Assembly (NCBI GenBank): GCA_017441925.1
Contig: JAFRUE010000002.1
Location: 62,001-126,000, forward strand
Source of the DNA: Bacillota bacterium
Lineage (GTDB): Bacteria > Bacillota > Clostridia > Lachnospirales > Bianqueaceae
Length of the DNA: 64,000 nt
Reading direction: 5' to 3'
The position numbers were made by a program, and so were the translations under genes. Under the pieces are notes generated by a model, which searched no databases, was not told the origin of the DNA, and worked only from the letters and a program-made list of their open reading frames with translations. Position 1 is the first letter of the stretch, and each line of letters opens with the position of its first letter. Shown here one piece after another: positions 43,201-52,097 of the stretch.

Positions 43201-44049
43201 ATGGAATTCATTACCGTAAGCGGCCGGAAGGCCGGTCCTGTCGGCCTCGGCACCTGGCATCTTGGTGAGGACCGTGCCAGAGAAAGCGCAGAAATCGCGG
43301 CGATCCGCACCGGTATCGAGAACGGTATGACACTGATCGATTCCGCGGAAATGTACGCGAACGGTCTCTCGGAAGAACTTGCCGGCAAGGCTGTCAAGGG
43401 ATACGACCGGGAAGGTCTGTACATCGTCAGCAAAGTCTATCCGCACAATGCCGGACGCCGCGGGATCGACCGGTCGATCGACAATTCTCTTAAGCGGCTG
43501 AGGATGGATTATCTGGATCTGTACCTGCTCCACTGGCGGGGATATATCCCGTTCTCCGAAACCATCGAATGCATGGAAAAGCTTATCGAACAGGGTAAAA
43601 TCCGCAGTTGGGGCGTGTCCAATATGGATCTGGACGATATGGAGGAACTGCTTGTTCTGCCCGGCGGAGATCACTGCATGACCGACCAGGTCCTCTATCA
43701 TCTCGGAAACCGCGGCATTGAATACGAACTGCTCCCTTATCTGCAGAGCCGCAGCATACCGGTCATGGCCTACTGCCCACTCGCGCAGGCCGGCAAGCTT
43801 CGCGACGGACTGTTTGCGAACGCCAGTGTAAAAGAAATCGCGGCGGCGCATAATGCCACACCGGCACAGATCCTGCTCGCTTTCCTGCTGCATCAGCAAG
43901 GCGTCATCCCGATCCCCCGGACCGGCAGCGCCGCGCATGTCGTTGAGAACGCAGGTGCCGCGAATATCAGGCTCACCGCAGATGAGACCGCTCTGCTCGA
44001 CCGCGCCTTTCCCGCACCGCAGCATAAAGTTCCGCTGGATGTACAGTAA
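43201..44049 (+). CDS. Aldo/keto reductase
   Basis: A 282-residue NAD(P)H-dependent carbonyl reductase of the AKR family. The catalytic tetrad is visible: Asp and Tyr in DSAEMYANG, Lys in YIVSKVYP, His in LLHWRG; GKIRSWGVSNMD and PIPRTGSAAH contribute cofactor contacts. Substrate unknown. GGAAAGGGG precedes the ATG. Single-gene unit ended by a hairpin at 44055-44094. Confidence 0.92.
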   Translation: MEFITVSGRKAGPVGLGTWHLGEDRARESAEIAAIRTGIENGMTLIDSAEMYANGLSEELAGKAVKGYDREGLYIVSKVYPHNAGRRGIDRSIDNSLKRLRMDYLDLYLLHWRGYIPFSETIECMEKLIEQGKIRSWGVSNMDLDDMEELLVLPGGDHCMTDQVLYHLGNRGIEYELLPYLQSRSIPVMAYCPLAQAGKLRDGLFANASVKEIAAAHNATPAQILLAFLLHQQGVIPIPRTGSAAHVVENAGAANIRLTADETALLDRAFPAPQHKVPLDVQ

Positions 44050-44054
44050 CAAGA

Positions 44055-44094
44055 AAAAGAAGGCCGAACCGCATGAGGTCTGCCTTCTTTTTTT
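44055..44094. terminator. Bidirectional terminator
   Basis: AAAAAGAAGGC pairs with GCCTTCTTTTTTT around an 18-base loop; T-runs on both strands serve the convergent genes. Confidence 0.8.
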
Positions 44095-44112
44095 GCTGAT
44101 ACCGGCACTTAA

Positions 44113-44721
44113 TTACAGCACGCCGTTGATCGCTTTGGTCGCTTCGATCATGGAACTGAGCAGGCCGTCGATATCAAGCCCGTTCAGTTCGGCTCCCTTG
44201 GCGATATTCTCCCTGTCGCAGCCCGCCGCGAACGCAGGCGATTTGTATTTCTTCCGGAGGGACTTAAGATTCAGATCCGCCGCGGAATGGGACGGATACA
44301 TGCGGATCACCGCCCCGATCAGGCCGGAAAGCTCATCGCATGCCCACAGCACGCATTCCATCTTGTGCTGCGGCTTCGGCAACTCCGGATTATGATCCGA
44401 ATTGTGTGTCTGGACCGCCCGGGCGACCATCGGATTCACACCCGCTTCGGCAAGCAGGTCGGCCGTCTTCACAGTATGCTGCACCTCGTCCTGCCATTTT
44501 TCCCAGTCCAGATCATGCAGGATCCCGGTGATCTGCCAGAAATCCGCGTTCTCCGGATCGTATTTTTCCGCGTAATAGCGCATCAGTTTGCCGACGGTCT
44601 CTCCGTGTTCATGATGAAAAGGCTCGTCATTGTATTTCTTAAGAAGCTCCATAGCGCCGTCGACCGTAATTCCCGCGTCCAGTTTGATCCCCTCAGGAAT
44701 CGGATCCGTATAAATTGCCAT
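44113..44721 (-). CDS. HD-domain hydrolase
   Basis: A 202-residue HD-superfamily metal-dependent phosphohydrolase: His of FHHEHGETVG, the HD pair in ILHDLDWEKW, His in VQTHNSDHN and a late Asp in CDELSGLIGAV. Proteins like this often act on nucleotides, but the substrate is unknown. GGCGGAG precedes ATG 44721. It lies 31 bases after the MFS gene on the same strand and may be cotranscribed. Confidence 0.83.
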   Translation of the reverse strand: MAIYTDPIPEGIKLDAGITVDGAMELLKKYNDEPFHHEHGETVGKLMRYYAEKYDPENADFWQITGILHDLDWEKWQDEVQHTVKTADLLAEAGVNPMVARAVQTHNSDHNPELPKPQHKMECVLWACDELSGLIGAVIRMYPSHSAADLNLKSLRKKYKSPAFAAGCDRENIAKGAELNGLDIDGLLSSMIEATKAINGVL

Positions 44722-44752
44722 CGTTTTCTCCGCCTTTCTTATATTCTGCCTG

Positions 44753-45949
44753 TCATGCCGCAGGCTTTTTTACTTTGATCGTAGCAGCGTAAGCGCTGTT
44801 GGCCAACCCCAGTACCGCGGACAGGATAAACAGAGTCTCGATACCGATGCTCTGCCAGATCCACCCGCCGAAAAGCGCGATCAGGATCGTGATCAGATGA
44901 TTGACCGAAACGCCGGTCGAGATCGTCGCGCGCATCTCGTCCGTATTGTCGGAAATGTCCTGCACATACACATTTGAAGCCATGGATGCCATGGAAATGA
45001 TAGAATCCAGAACATAGTTCACGCAGCATACGATAAATGCGATCTGCTTCGGGAACAGATGATGCGAGAAGCCGTAAAAGAAGCAGACGATCACGAGGAT
45101 CAGCGTATCCGCGATCATGATCGGCTTATATCCGATCCTGTCGATCAACCTACCGACAAACGGTGCCAGAACATAGGAACAGACTGCTGTGACCGCGAAC
45201 AGGATACTGATGATCATCGCGTCTGCCCCGTAGAAAAGGATCAGCACATACGGACCGAACGTCATAAAGACCTGTTTGCGCGCGCCGTAGAAGACCTCAA
45301 GCATATAATATTTGGTAAATTTCCTGCGGAAATAGAAACGCCGCTTCGTTTCGTCCGGCCTGCTCTCTCCTTTGATCCGCATTGCGAAAACCGCAGCGAC
45401 CGCAAGGATGACCGCGGATACCGCAAAGAACAGTTTAAACGGGCTGTACGCGGCAAATGCCGCGAATACGCTGATGACGATCAGATATCCCGCCAGTGTT
45501 CCGATCTGGTTCACCGAATTCTGCTGACCAAGCGCGGCGCCGCCCTTGCCCGGCTTCGCGTAATTGAGCGACAGCGTATTCTTCATTCCGAGCTGAATGT
45601 GCTCGCCGAGCGAATGAATGCAGATCGCAAGCGTTACAAGCAGTTTCGTCGGCGTCACGACAGAAAGCATGCCCATTCCGATCAGCATGATCACCGCGCC
45701 GATCTTGTACATTTTCTCCGCGGAATAAGTATAGAAAACCGCCAGGATGAATACGAGCAGCAGCCCCGGCAGTTCGCGGAAGAATTCCGCAAGGCCGCGG
45801 TCAAATTCGCCCATGGTAACGATCTCTGCCAGATAGTTATCGATCATGCCCTTGTAAATGCCGTAGCTCAGGCCTGAGATGACCAGCGTCAGCAGGAACG
45901 CCTTATAACTGGAATCCTCCCGGAAGATCTCACGTAAACGCTTTCCCAT
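44753..45949 (-). CDS. Major facilitator superfamily transporter
   Basis: A 398-residue membrane protein with about 12 transmembrane helices in two bundles, the pattern of the major facilitator superfamily. PFVGRLIDRIGYKP after helix 7 corresponds to the family's loop motif (GxLaDrxGrkp), and a shorter relative lies in the N-terminal half. Substrate unknown. A GGGGGA lies 12-14 bases before ATG 45949, a rather long spacing, so the start is moderately certain. Confidence 0.85.
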   Translation of the reverse strand: MGKRLREIFREDSSYKAFLLTLVISGLSYGIYKGMIDNYLAEIVTMGEFDRGLAEFFRELPGLLLVFILAVFYTYSAEKMYKIGAVIMLIGMGMLSVVTPTKLLVTLAICIHSLGEHIQLGMKNTLSLNYAKPGKGGAALGQQNSVNQIGTLAGYLIVISVFAAFAAYSPFKLFFAVSAVILAVAAVFAMRIKGESRPDETKRRFYFRRKFTKYYMLEVFYGARKQVFMTFGPYVLILFYGADAMIISILFAVTAVCSYVLAPFVGRLIDRIGYKPIMIADTLILVIVCFFYGFSHHLFPKQIAFIVCCVNYVLDSIISMASMASNVYVQDISDNTDEMRATISTGVSVNHLITILIALFGGWIWQSIGIETLFILSAVLGLANSAYAATIKVKKPAA

Positions 45950-46023
45950 CCGTAAACTGTTCCCCCTCTTTGTTGTTTGTCTATATAATCAGTTCAGAAT
46001 CATACACGAAAGATCGCGATTCG

Positions 46024-46839
46024 TCAATTTCCGGAAAGAATCCCGCGGGTAACTTCCACATATTTACGGATACCGTCCCAGCCCTGTCCGGAAGCTTCTT
46101 CAATACTGTACAGGCCTGTATAGCCCATCTTCCGCAGCGTGGCGAGCGATCCGCGCACATCTGCCTTACCGTCCCCGATACCGGTAAAAACGATCGGATC
46201 CCGGCTTGCCGCGTCATTAATGTGGATAGATGCGATCTCCGGGAAACAGCTATGCAGGAAGGACAGATCTTTATCCACAAGCCACGCGTTCGCAATATCA
46301 TAATTCATCCGCACACGGCTGCCGCGGAGTCTCTCAAGCATCGCGTCAAGCCTGTCCTCACCGTAATTGAAGTCTTCTCTCTCCCAGGCCATGGGCTTGG
46401 AATGATTCTCCCACAGGAGTCTGATGCCCCATCTCTCCGCGTGATCCGCACAGACCTCAAAGGCGCGGCAGACCTGATCCAGCTGCCGGCCCATATCTTC
46501 GCCCGGATAGACCTGCCCCGCTGTAAGGCGCACATAACGGGCTCCGAGATCAGCTGCCACAGATATATCCGATAACGCGCGGATCAGTTCTTTCTCATAA
46601 GTTACCGGATCCGGAGCGGTAAAGTCTGGATAGGTCGTAAGCATAGCAAGCGGGATCCCGCCGCTCTCCGCGTCTTTGCGGAAAGCCGCAAGTCCCTGCG
46701 GTGTCCTGTCCCGCACAAACAGAATACTGATATCAAAAGCATCAAGGTCGATCGACGCGGCAAAGCGGGCCCATTCCCCGACGGTTGTCCTGCCGGCGAA
46801 AAAGTCCGGGAAAAGTGATACGGGCAGACAACTCAGCAT
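46024..46839 (-). CDS. TIM-barrel sugar phosphate isomerase/epimerase family protein
   Basis: A 271-residue xylose-isomerase-like TIM-barrel protein, second of this family in the window. Metal-ligand candidates: Glu in LLWENHSK, Asp in MNYDIANAW, His in SIHINDAA and Glu in YSIEEASG. Substrate unknown. GGAGGGG precedes ATG 46839; the open frame extends 7 codons upstream over the ribosome site. Single-gene unit with its own strong promoter. Confidence 0.8.
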   Translation of the reverse strand: MLSCLPVSLFPDFFAGRTTVGEWARFAASIDLDAFDISILFVRDRTPQGLAAFRKDAESGGIPLAMLTTYPDFTAPDPVTYEKELIRALSDISVAADLGARYVRLTAGQVYPGEDMGRQLDQVCRAFEVCADHAERWGIRLLWENHSKPMAWEREDFNYGEDRLDAMLERLRGSRVRMNYDIANAWLVDKDLSFLHSCFPEIASIHINDAASRDPIVFTGIGDGKADVRGSLATLRKMGYTGLYSIEEASGQGWDGIRKYVEVTRGILSGN

Positions 46840-46887
46840 GATAACCCCTCCGATCATCATTGACGTGATCTGTAAATATATACACCG

Positions 46888-46916
46888 ATTATACCATTCC
46901 CAGCCGGTTCGTTCAA
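46888..46916 (-). promoter_or_regulatory. Promoter of the TIM-barrel gene at 46839
   Basis: Minus strand TTGAAC (46911-46916), 17 bases, TATAAT (46888-46893) with an extended -10 TGG. Confidence 0.75.
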
Positions 46917-46948
46917 TTCCTTGACGGCTTTTTTCTTCATTCAGGCAT

Positions 46949-46977
46949 AAAAAGACCGGGAAGAACTCCTCCCGGTC
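46949..46977 (-). terminator. Terminator after the membrane-anchored protein gene
   Basis: GACCGGGA pairs with TCCCGGTC (8 bp, 8-base loop) followed on the minus strand by TTTTT. Confidence 0.85.
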
Positions 46978-46983
46978 CGTTCT

Positions 46984-48219
46984 TTATTCTCCGTAATCCG
47001 CCGTCGCGCGCACGTACTTGTGAATCGTAATGGGTTTGCCGTACGATTCAACATACCACGTAACGGTGAAATGGATATACTGTCCTGACGTTTCCGTAAC
47101 GCCCGCAGGCTTACTGACCATCAGGTCAACGATTGTGATCGGCGTTTCATTGCCGTCGGCATCATAACTGAGGGCTTCCAGAGAATTCATCGTTGACAGG
47201 CTCTGGATATCCAGCGGTTCACGGTTCAGTTCGCCTGTAACCACAAAGGTTCCGGGCACGATGTTTTCCGGCGGATAATCCGGATCATATACGATATTGA
47301 CTTCTTCCGATGCAGGAATCATGAATTCGAACATGAAGGTTCCCGCGCCTTCCCATTCTTCAAATTCCGGAATATACTTGAGGTACCAGGTATGATCGCT
47401 CTCATCTGCCGAAACGGTCGAGATCACTTTGGTCTGTTCTCCGTCTGCCGTATCGTATGTCATAACAACGTCCATACGTACTTCCATCGGGAACGAAAAT
47501 GCGGCCGTGTATTCCTCCAGATGTTTCTCATAGATGAAATCCGTCGTGAATTCTTCTATCTCGTAGACTCCGGTCAGGGCCTCTTCCGTGATATCCCTTG
47601 TCTCATCCAGTGAATCCGTCAGCGTATCATAGAACTGCAGCTCCACATGTGTGACATTGTCCATGTTTCTGAACTCGACAGATCCAAACTGTTCGGAATA
47701 AAACGCGATCAGATACACATCTGCATCCGGCTCAACGTAGACTGCCGGCACTGCAGATGATTCCTCACCTGCCGCCGATTCCTCCGCGGAGAATTCTGTC
47801 CCGGGCATACCGGAAACCTCAGCCGATTCTTCACGTTCGGACTCATCCGCAGAAGATTCCTCCGCGACCTGAGGCTCTTCATACCGTGAAGACTCTCCGG
47901 CCGGCACCTCTGCTTCCTGACGCGGTTCCTCCGCCGGAGGATCTGCGTCCCCGGGCTCTGCAAATGGATTGGATGCCCCGAGTACGAGCGTTACTGCTGC
48001 TATCATCGCAGCCAGTTTGGCCGCGCTGCGTTTTTTCTTTTCATGCGGCTGATAGATATATTCGCCGGGACCTATGATCTCGGGAGACGGCTGATCAAAT
48101 TCCACCGCTGCTCCGGGGCCGATCTCCCCGGCTCCCTCGGCGGGCATGCCGTCCGGAAGCGTTATTTCATATTCACCGGGCACGAATCCGAATTCGCGCC
48201 GGTCTTTCTGTGTATACAT
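46984..48219 (-). CDS. Membrane-anchored protein with Glu/Ser-rich stalk
   Basis: A 411-residue protein of unknown function. Residues 1-62 are cytoplasmic and Gly/Pro/Glu-rich with a KKKRS stop before one transmembrane segment (about 66-84). Then a low-complexity Glu/Ser stalk (about 85-160) and a probably extracellular beta-rich domain (about 160-411) with patterns such as VELQFYDTLTD and HFTVTWYVESYG. Orientation (N-terminus inside) is inferred from the Lys cluster. Its start is 15 bases after the mscS stop; the ribosome site is weak. Cotranscription with mscS suggests an envelope role. Confidence 0.7.
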   Translation of the reverse strand: MYTQKDRREFGFVPGEYEITLPDGMPAEGAGEIGPGAAVEFDQPSPEIIGPGEYIYQPHEKKKRSAAKLAAMIAAVTLVLGASNPFAEPGDADPPAEEPRQEAEVPAGESSRYEEPQVAEESSADESEREESAEVSGMPGTEFSAEESAAGEESSAVPAVYVEPDADVYLIAFYSEQFGSVEFRNMDNVTHVELQFYDTLTDSLDETRDITEEALTGVYEIEEFTTDFIYEKHLEEYTAAFSFPMEVRMDVVMTYDTADGEQTKVISTVSADESDHTWYLKYIPEFEEWEGAGTFMFEFMIPASEEVNIVYDPDYPPENIVPGTFVVTGELNREPLDIQSLSTMNSLEALSYDADGNETPITIVDLMVSKPAGVTETSGQYIHFTVTWYVESYGKPITIHKYVRATADYGE

Positions 48220-48234
48220 ACTGCTTGTACCGGA

Positions 48235-49128
48235 TCATTTCTGGTGTACGTCCACCTGCGGGAACGGCACCTCCACACCGGCCTTGCGGAATTCAAGGAA
48301 AAGCTCGCGGTTCAGAACACGCGCGGCGCTGAAAATATCCTTATCCTCGACCTCCGCGACAAATTTCAGATTGACAGACGAATCCGCGAGCGCGTCAACC
48401 CCAAGGTAAACAGGCTCTGCCAGCAGAATGTCGCTGTGACGCTCCAGGATCCCTTTCATCATATCCGGGATCTTTGCCTCAAGGGCCTCGAGATCTGTTT
48501 CATACGGGATTCCGATCGTGGAGACCGCGCGGGAAGTGTGATCGGAACGGTTCAGCAGATTGGTCATCATGGAGTTATTGATGATTTTGACGTTGCCGCC
48601 GGCGTCCTCAAGACTTGTGGTCCGGATGCCGATATTCGTAACCTTGCCGCGGAATCCGCCGACTTCGATATAATCACCGACGTTGTACTGATTCTCAAAA
48701 AGCATGAAGACGCCGGTCACCATGTCGGCGATCAGGCTCTCCGCGCCGAAGCCGATGATCAGAGCGATGATTCCGACGCCGGCAACGATCGTTCCGACAT
48801 TCGCGCCGAGGATCGTCAGTCCCCAGCAAATAATGACGATCGCGGTAATATATCTCATGATGCTTCCGAAGATCGACAGCAGCGTCTGTGCACGCGGGTT
48901 CTTCGGCTTGATCAGTCCGACCGCCCAGAGGATAAGATTCTCAAGCGCAAGGACAAGCAGGACCATCATAATGACTTGTACGATGGATATCAGGTTGATA
49001 TGGATTCCTTTCAGCATGTCGCCGACCGACTTGAACAGTCCTGTTCCCAGGCTGATTCCCGCGATTGCAGCCAACGCGACGATATACACGATGAGTTTCA
49101 CGATCGATTTCGGATTCTTCTTTTCCAT
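48235..49128 (-). CDS. mscS: Small-conductance mechanosensitive channel (MscS family)
   Basis: A 297-residue MscS-type channel that opens under membrane tension to release solutes. Three or four helices in the N-terminal half lead to the pore helix (about 105-130, GTIVAGVGIIALIIGFGAE), then the beta domain (VGDYIEVGGFRGKVTNIGIR, IINNSMMTNLLNRS) and the C-terminal alpha/beta domain. AGAGAGG precedes ATG 49128. It is followed by the stalk protein gene. Confidence 0.93.
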   Translation of the reverse strand: MEKKNPKSIVKLIVYIVALAAIAGISLGTGLFKSVGDMLKGIHINLISIVQVIMMVLLVLALENLILWAVGLIKPKNPRAQTLLSIFGSIMRYITAIVIICWGLTILGANVGTIVAGVGIIALIIGFGAESLIADMVTGVFMLFENQYNVGDYIEVGGFRGKVTNIGIRTTSLEDAGGNVKIINNSMMTNLLNRSDHTSRAVSTIGIPYETDLEALEAKIPDMMKGILERHSDILLAEPVYLGVDALADSSVNLKFVAEVEDKDIFSAARVLNRELFLEFRKAGVEVPFPQVDVHQK

Positions 49129-49263
49129 AATGCCGACCTCTCTTTCATATTTCCCTTGCCGCTTCCTGCGGCACAGTCCCGTGAATAAGAAAAAACATCT
49201 TTACAAGATAGATTTTCCTGATCCGGATACAGATGTAAACCTATTCCAGCAAACATTTGTAAA

Positions 49264-49305
49264 CATAATAACAGGCTATCCTTCATTTGTCAACGACAGC
49301 CTGTT
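49264..49305 (-). terminator. Probable terminator after the LarA-like gene
   Basis: Minus strand AACAGGCT pairs with AGCCTGTT over a 20-base loop, followed by ATTATGTTT (a poor U-run). Confidence 0.5.
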
Positions 49306-49319
49306 GATAATCCGTAAAA

Positions 49320-50639
49320 TTACTGTTCTATAGTGTCTGTCAGATTGCCTTCTCCGTCAAACTCCAGCTCCGCAGGCTCATCCACTGCAGTAAGTCCCGG
49401 CCATCGGCCCGCCCGGACATCCTCATAATAGGATTCCGACAGCATAACCATCCCGATATGCAGACTGTTCGCGATCCGTACAATATCCGGCCGGTTCTGG
49501 TCGATCTTGTTGCAGGTCCTGATGCAGAGCCGGATCGCTTCCCGGTCATTCGCGACAACACACGGAATCATCGCGGATTTCAGCACGGTTGACGTAATGC
49601 AGTTCGCATACATTTTATCAGGATCGATCGCGTTGAAGATCCGTTCCGTGACCGCGCTCGCAAGTCCTACGCCCAGCGCGTTTCCGGCCGACTCCTTCGT
49701 CAGATTGAGGAAACAGGTACGCTGCACTTCGAGTCCTCCGGTCGCGTACGGTGTGGAAAAAGTCCCCGTAATATTCGGATCTACGCCGGTCCCGCTGAAC
49801 TCCTTACCGATTTCGTCCACGATCAGCACATCAGCCTTCCCTACAAGCAGGCTCGGCATCCTTCTGAAAGCTTCACGCAGCAGCTCAGGCTCCCGTGCAA
49901 GCACATCCTCTCTTCGCACGGCTTCGACCGCATATGTCTCATCATAAGCATTCTCGACACAGGCCACCGCGAAAAGCATCGGAGCTCTCTCCAGAACGAC
50001 CTGTGCCATGCTTTCGATATTCTCCGCGATCACGTCCATTCCGTCGCTGTGCACGATAGATGCCCCCTGTTGTTTGCCAAGGCCGACAGTCAGCATCTTG
50101 CAGATCCCGCTCTCGTATTTCCCGCGGAAAGCATTATGCGGCTTTACCCGGCACACAGGGATGATACCGTCTGCAGAAGCCGCGTTTTTATCCATATATA
50201 CCTGTCTGCCGCGCGAAGACGTACCGAGCAGCACAGCTTCCATAGACGAACGGATCTCACATCCCATCGTCTCCCGGGTGATACGGTAATTGGCAAGAAG
50301 CGCTTTCTGTCCCTCAGCGGTCGCTCCCCCATGGCTGCCCATCGCGGGTACGATGAAAGGCACCGCTCCCCGGCTCTTTATGCCGTCGACAACTGCCCGG
50401 ACGATCCTGTCGATATTGCGGATCCCGCGGCTTCCGACCGCGACCGCGACCGACATGCCCGGAACGATTTTCACGCTTATCTCCGGGCGGGACAGTTCCC
50501 GCTCCACAGTCTCCGCGATATCCCGCGGATCGATGTGTGTGCGGTCGAACTTTTGCACAGCATGGAACATCTTCGGGATCGGGACATTCCGCAGCAGTTC
50601 CGACACCTTCCCGTTAGGATTGATTCTCATATACGGCAC
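49320..50639 (-). CDS. LarA-like / DUF2088 domain protein
   Basis: A 439-residue protein resembling the N-terminal domain of nickel-dependent lactate racemase (LarA, DUF2088) and its uncharacterised relatives. Motifs: VAVGSRGIRNIDRIV, PAMGSHGGATAEGQK, RVKPHNAFRGKYESG and KMLTVGLGKQQGA. The C-terminal LarA domain is not obvious, and no larB, larC or larE genes are present to make the nickel-pincer cofactor, so racemase activity is doubtful. Start is uncertain: GTG 50639 or ATG 50630; no good ribosome site precedes either. The PPOX-like gene is 16 bases upstream. Confidence 0.72.
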   Translation of the reverse strand: MPYMRINPNGKVSELLRNVPIPKMFHAVQKFDRTHIDPRDIAETVERELSRPEISVKIVPGMSVAVAVGSRGIRNIDRIVRAVVDGIKSRGAVPFIVPAMGSHGGATAEGQKALLANYRITRETMGCEIRSSMEAVLLGTSSRGRQVYMDKNAASADGIIPVCRVKPHNAFRGKYESGICKMLTVGLGKQQGASIVHSDGMDVIAENIESMAQVVLERAPMLFAVACVENAYDETYAVEAVRREDVLAREPELLREAFRRMPSLLVGKADVLIVDEIGKEFSGTGVDPNITGTFSTPYATGGLEVQRTCFLNLTKESAGNALGVGLASAVTERIFNAIDPDKMYANCITSTVLKSAMIPCVVANDREAIRLCIRTCNKIDQNRPDIVRIANSLHIGMVMLSESYYEDVRAGRWPGLTAVDEPAELEFDGEGNLTDTIEQ

Positions 50640-50655
50640 TTAAGCTATAATCCGT

Positions 50656-51057
50656 TTAGAATTCAACGGTCTCCGGAGCTTCCGTGAAAGAGCTGAACGT
50701 CGCGGCTGCGCACCTGAAATACAGCATCTGCATATTGCCGTCATCAGGGCTGTACATGCGGGCGAGCCCGGGAGCTTTCTCCAACATGGCAACTTTCACG
50801 TCGCGGTTCTCGTCATTCTCCAGTTCACCTGCGATCCTCAGCCATTTCCCGTCTTTGAACGCACAGACCTCGACCTTGGGATTCGCCGCGATCTGTCTGG
50901 ACACGGGCTTGATCTTGCCTGTCTGAATGTAGAGTCTGCCCTCATAAAGCAGCGCTGTTCCAAAAGGACGGACCCTGGGCTGATCGCCCTCAACTGTCGC
51001 CAGATAATATGTCCCTGCTTCATTCAGGAACTGATATACCTTCTCAATACCTGTCAT
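50656..51057 (-). CDS. Pyridoxamine 5'-phosphate oxidase family protein
   Basis: A 133-residue FMN-binding split-barrel protein of the PPOX-like family (EKVYQFLNEAGTYYLATVEG, PRVRPFGTALLYEGRLYI, QTGKIKPVSRQIAANPKVEV). Full pyridoxamine-phosphate oxidases are longer, so it is one of the small relatives that bind flavin or F420-like cofactors or protect against oxygen. AAAGGAG precedes ATG 51057. Confidence 0.87.
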   Translation of the reverse strand: MTGIEKVYQFLNEAGTYYLATVEGDQPRVRPFGTALLYEGRLYIQTGKIKPVSRQIAANPKVEVCAFKDGKWLRIAGELENDENRDVKVAMLEKAPGLARMYSPDDGNMQMLYFRCAAATFSSFTEAPETVEF

Positions 51058-51107
51058 GTCTGTTCTCCTTTTTTATAGAAATTAATGTTTCATATTCCGA
51101 TGAAAGA

Positions 51108-51136
51108 ATGATACCATACACCGTGCCAGAATTCAA
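51108..51136 (-). promoter_or_regulatory. Promoter of the PPOX-like gene
   Basis: Minus strand TTGAAT (51131-51136), 17 bases, TATCAT (51108-51113) with an extended -10 TGG. Confidence 0.65.
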
Positions 51137-51179
51137 GCTATCCTGCCGTTGTGCGTTTGCACCCGCGCCTCTCTTCCGC

Positions 51180-51208
51180 TTGACAGATGCCGCATTTATG
51201 CCTACAAT
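51180..51208 (+). promoter_or_regulatory. Promoter of the MBL-fold gene
   Basis: TTGACA (51180-51185), 17 bases, TACAAT (51203-51208). The start point falls near 51215, which excludes the open-frame start at 51149 and supports GTG 51236. Confidence 0.75.
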
Positions 51209-51235
51209 CATAAGAAAAAAGAAAGAAGGGACACC

Positions 51236-52009
51236 GTGGCGATACTTCGTATATTGGGATCCTGTTCCGGCACAGAACCGATGCCGGAGCGGCAGCATAC
51301 TTCATTCGTACTGACCTCCGGAGACCGGAACTATTTCTTTGACGCGGGCGAGGCCTGCGACCGGGCAGCCTATCTGTCCGGTGTCGAGCTGACCAAGACA
51401 CGGGCGGTTTTTATCTCCCACACTCATTATGATCATATCGGCGGACTGATGGGACTCTTCTGGTGCATCCGCAAAGTGATGAACCGCTATCGTCTGCCGC
51501 TTGCGGACGGCAGGATCCGGCTGTACATTCCTGATCTGCCCGTCTGGCGCAGCCTGCGCGACTGCCTGTCCTATACCGAAGGCAGCTTCGATTACGACAC
51601 GATCGTGGAGACGCAGACGCCCGCGTTCGGGACATTCTATGACGACGGAACTGTCCGTGTAAGCGGTTTCCCCTCCTATCATCTTCCGGATGCCGCAGAC
51701 GGCCATTGCAGAAGTTATTCCTACCGCATCGAATGCGAGGGTAAGACCGTGGTCTTTTCCGGCGACGTTGCCGTCGGTCTCGGACCGTTGAAACCTGTTC
51801 TGGAAGGCGGCTGCGATCTTCTTCTGTGCGAGACGGGCCATCATCCCGTCAAAATTGTCTGTGATCTTGCGAAAGACTATGCAAAAGAGCTGGTCTTCCT
51901 CCATCATGGCCGTGAAATCCTGGAAAACCATGATACCGTCGCGCCGGCGCTTGCAGAATGCCCCATCCCGGCCTCGATCAGCTATGACGGCATGACCATA
52001 GAGTGGTGA
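51236..52009 (+). CDS. MBL-fold metallo-hydrolase
   Basis: A 257-residue metallo-beta-lactamase-fold protein of the RNase Z/phosphodiesterase-like branch. The metal motif HTHYDHIGG is intact, with further ligands in PSYHLPDAADGH, FSGDVA and the late FLHHG. The start is GTG 51236 with GAAGGGA upstream and is required by the promoter position. Substrate unknown; such proteins are usually hydrolases of phosphodiesters or thioesters. It is a single-gene unit. Confidence 0.85.
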   Translation: MAILRILGSCSGTEPMPERQHTSFVLTSGDRNYFFDAGEACDRAAYLSGVELTKTRAVFISHTHYDHIGGLMGLFWCIRKVMNRYRLPLADGRIRLYIPDLPVWRSLRDCLSYTEGSFDYDTIVETQTPAFGTFYDDGTVRVSGFPSYHLPDAADGHCRSYSYRIECEGKTVVFSGDVAVGLGPLKPVLEGGCDLLLCETGHHPVKIVCDLAKDYAKELVFLHHGREILENHDTVAPALAECPIPASISYDGMTIEW

Positions 52010-52041
52010 TTTCGCAAGCCGCAGTTCTGTACACTAAAACC

Positions 52042-52089
52042 AAAAAAGCGGTAAAAGAACCGGATCGGCCCGTTCTTTTGCCGCCTTTT
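52042..52089. terminator. Bidirectional terminator
   Basis: AAAAAAGCGG.AAAAGAAC pairs with GTTCTTTT.CCGCCTTTT; A- and T-runs flank both sides between convergent genes. Confidence 0.85.
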
Positions 52090-52097
52090 CTGTTTCT

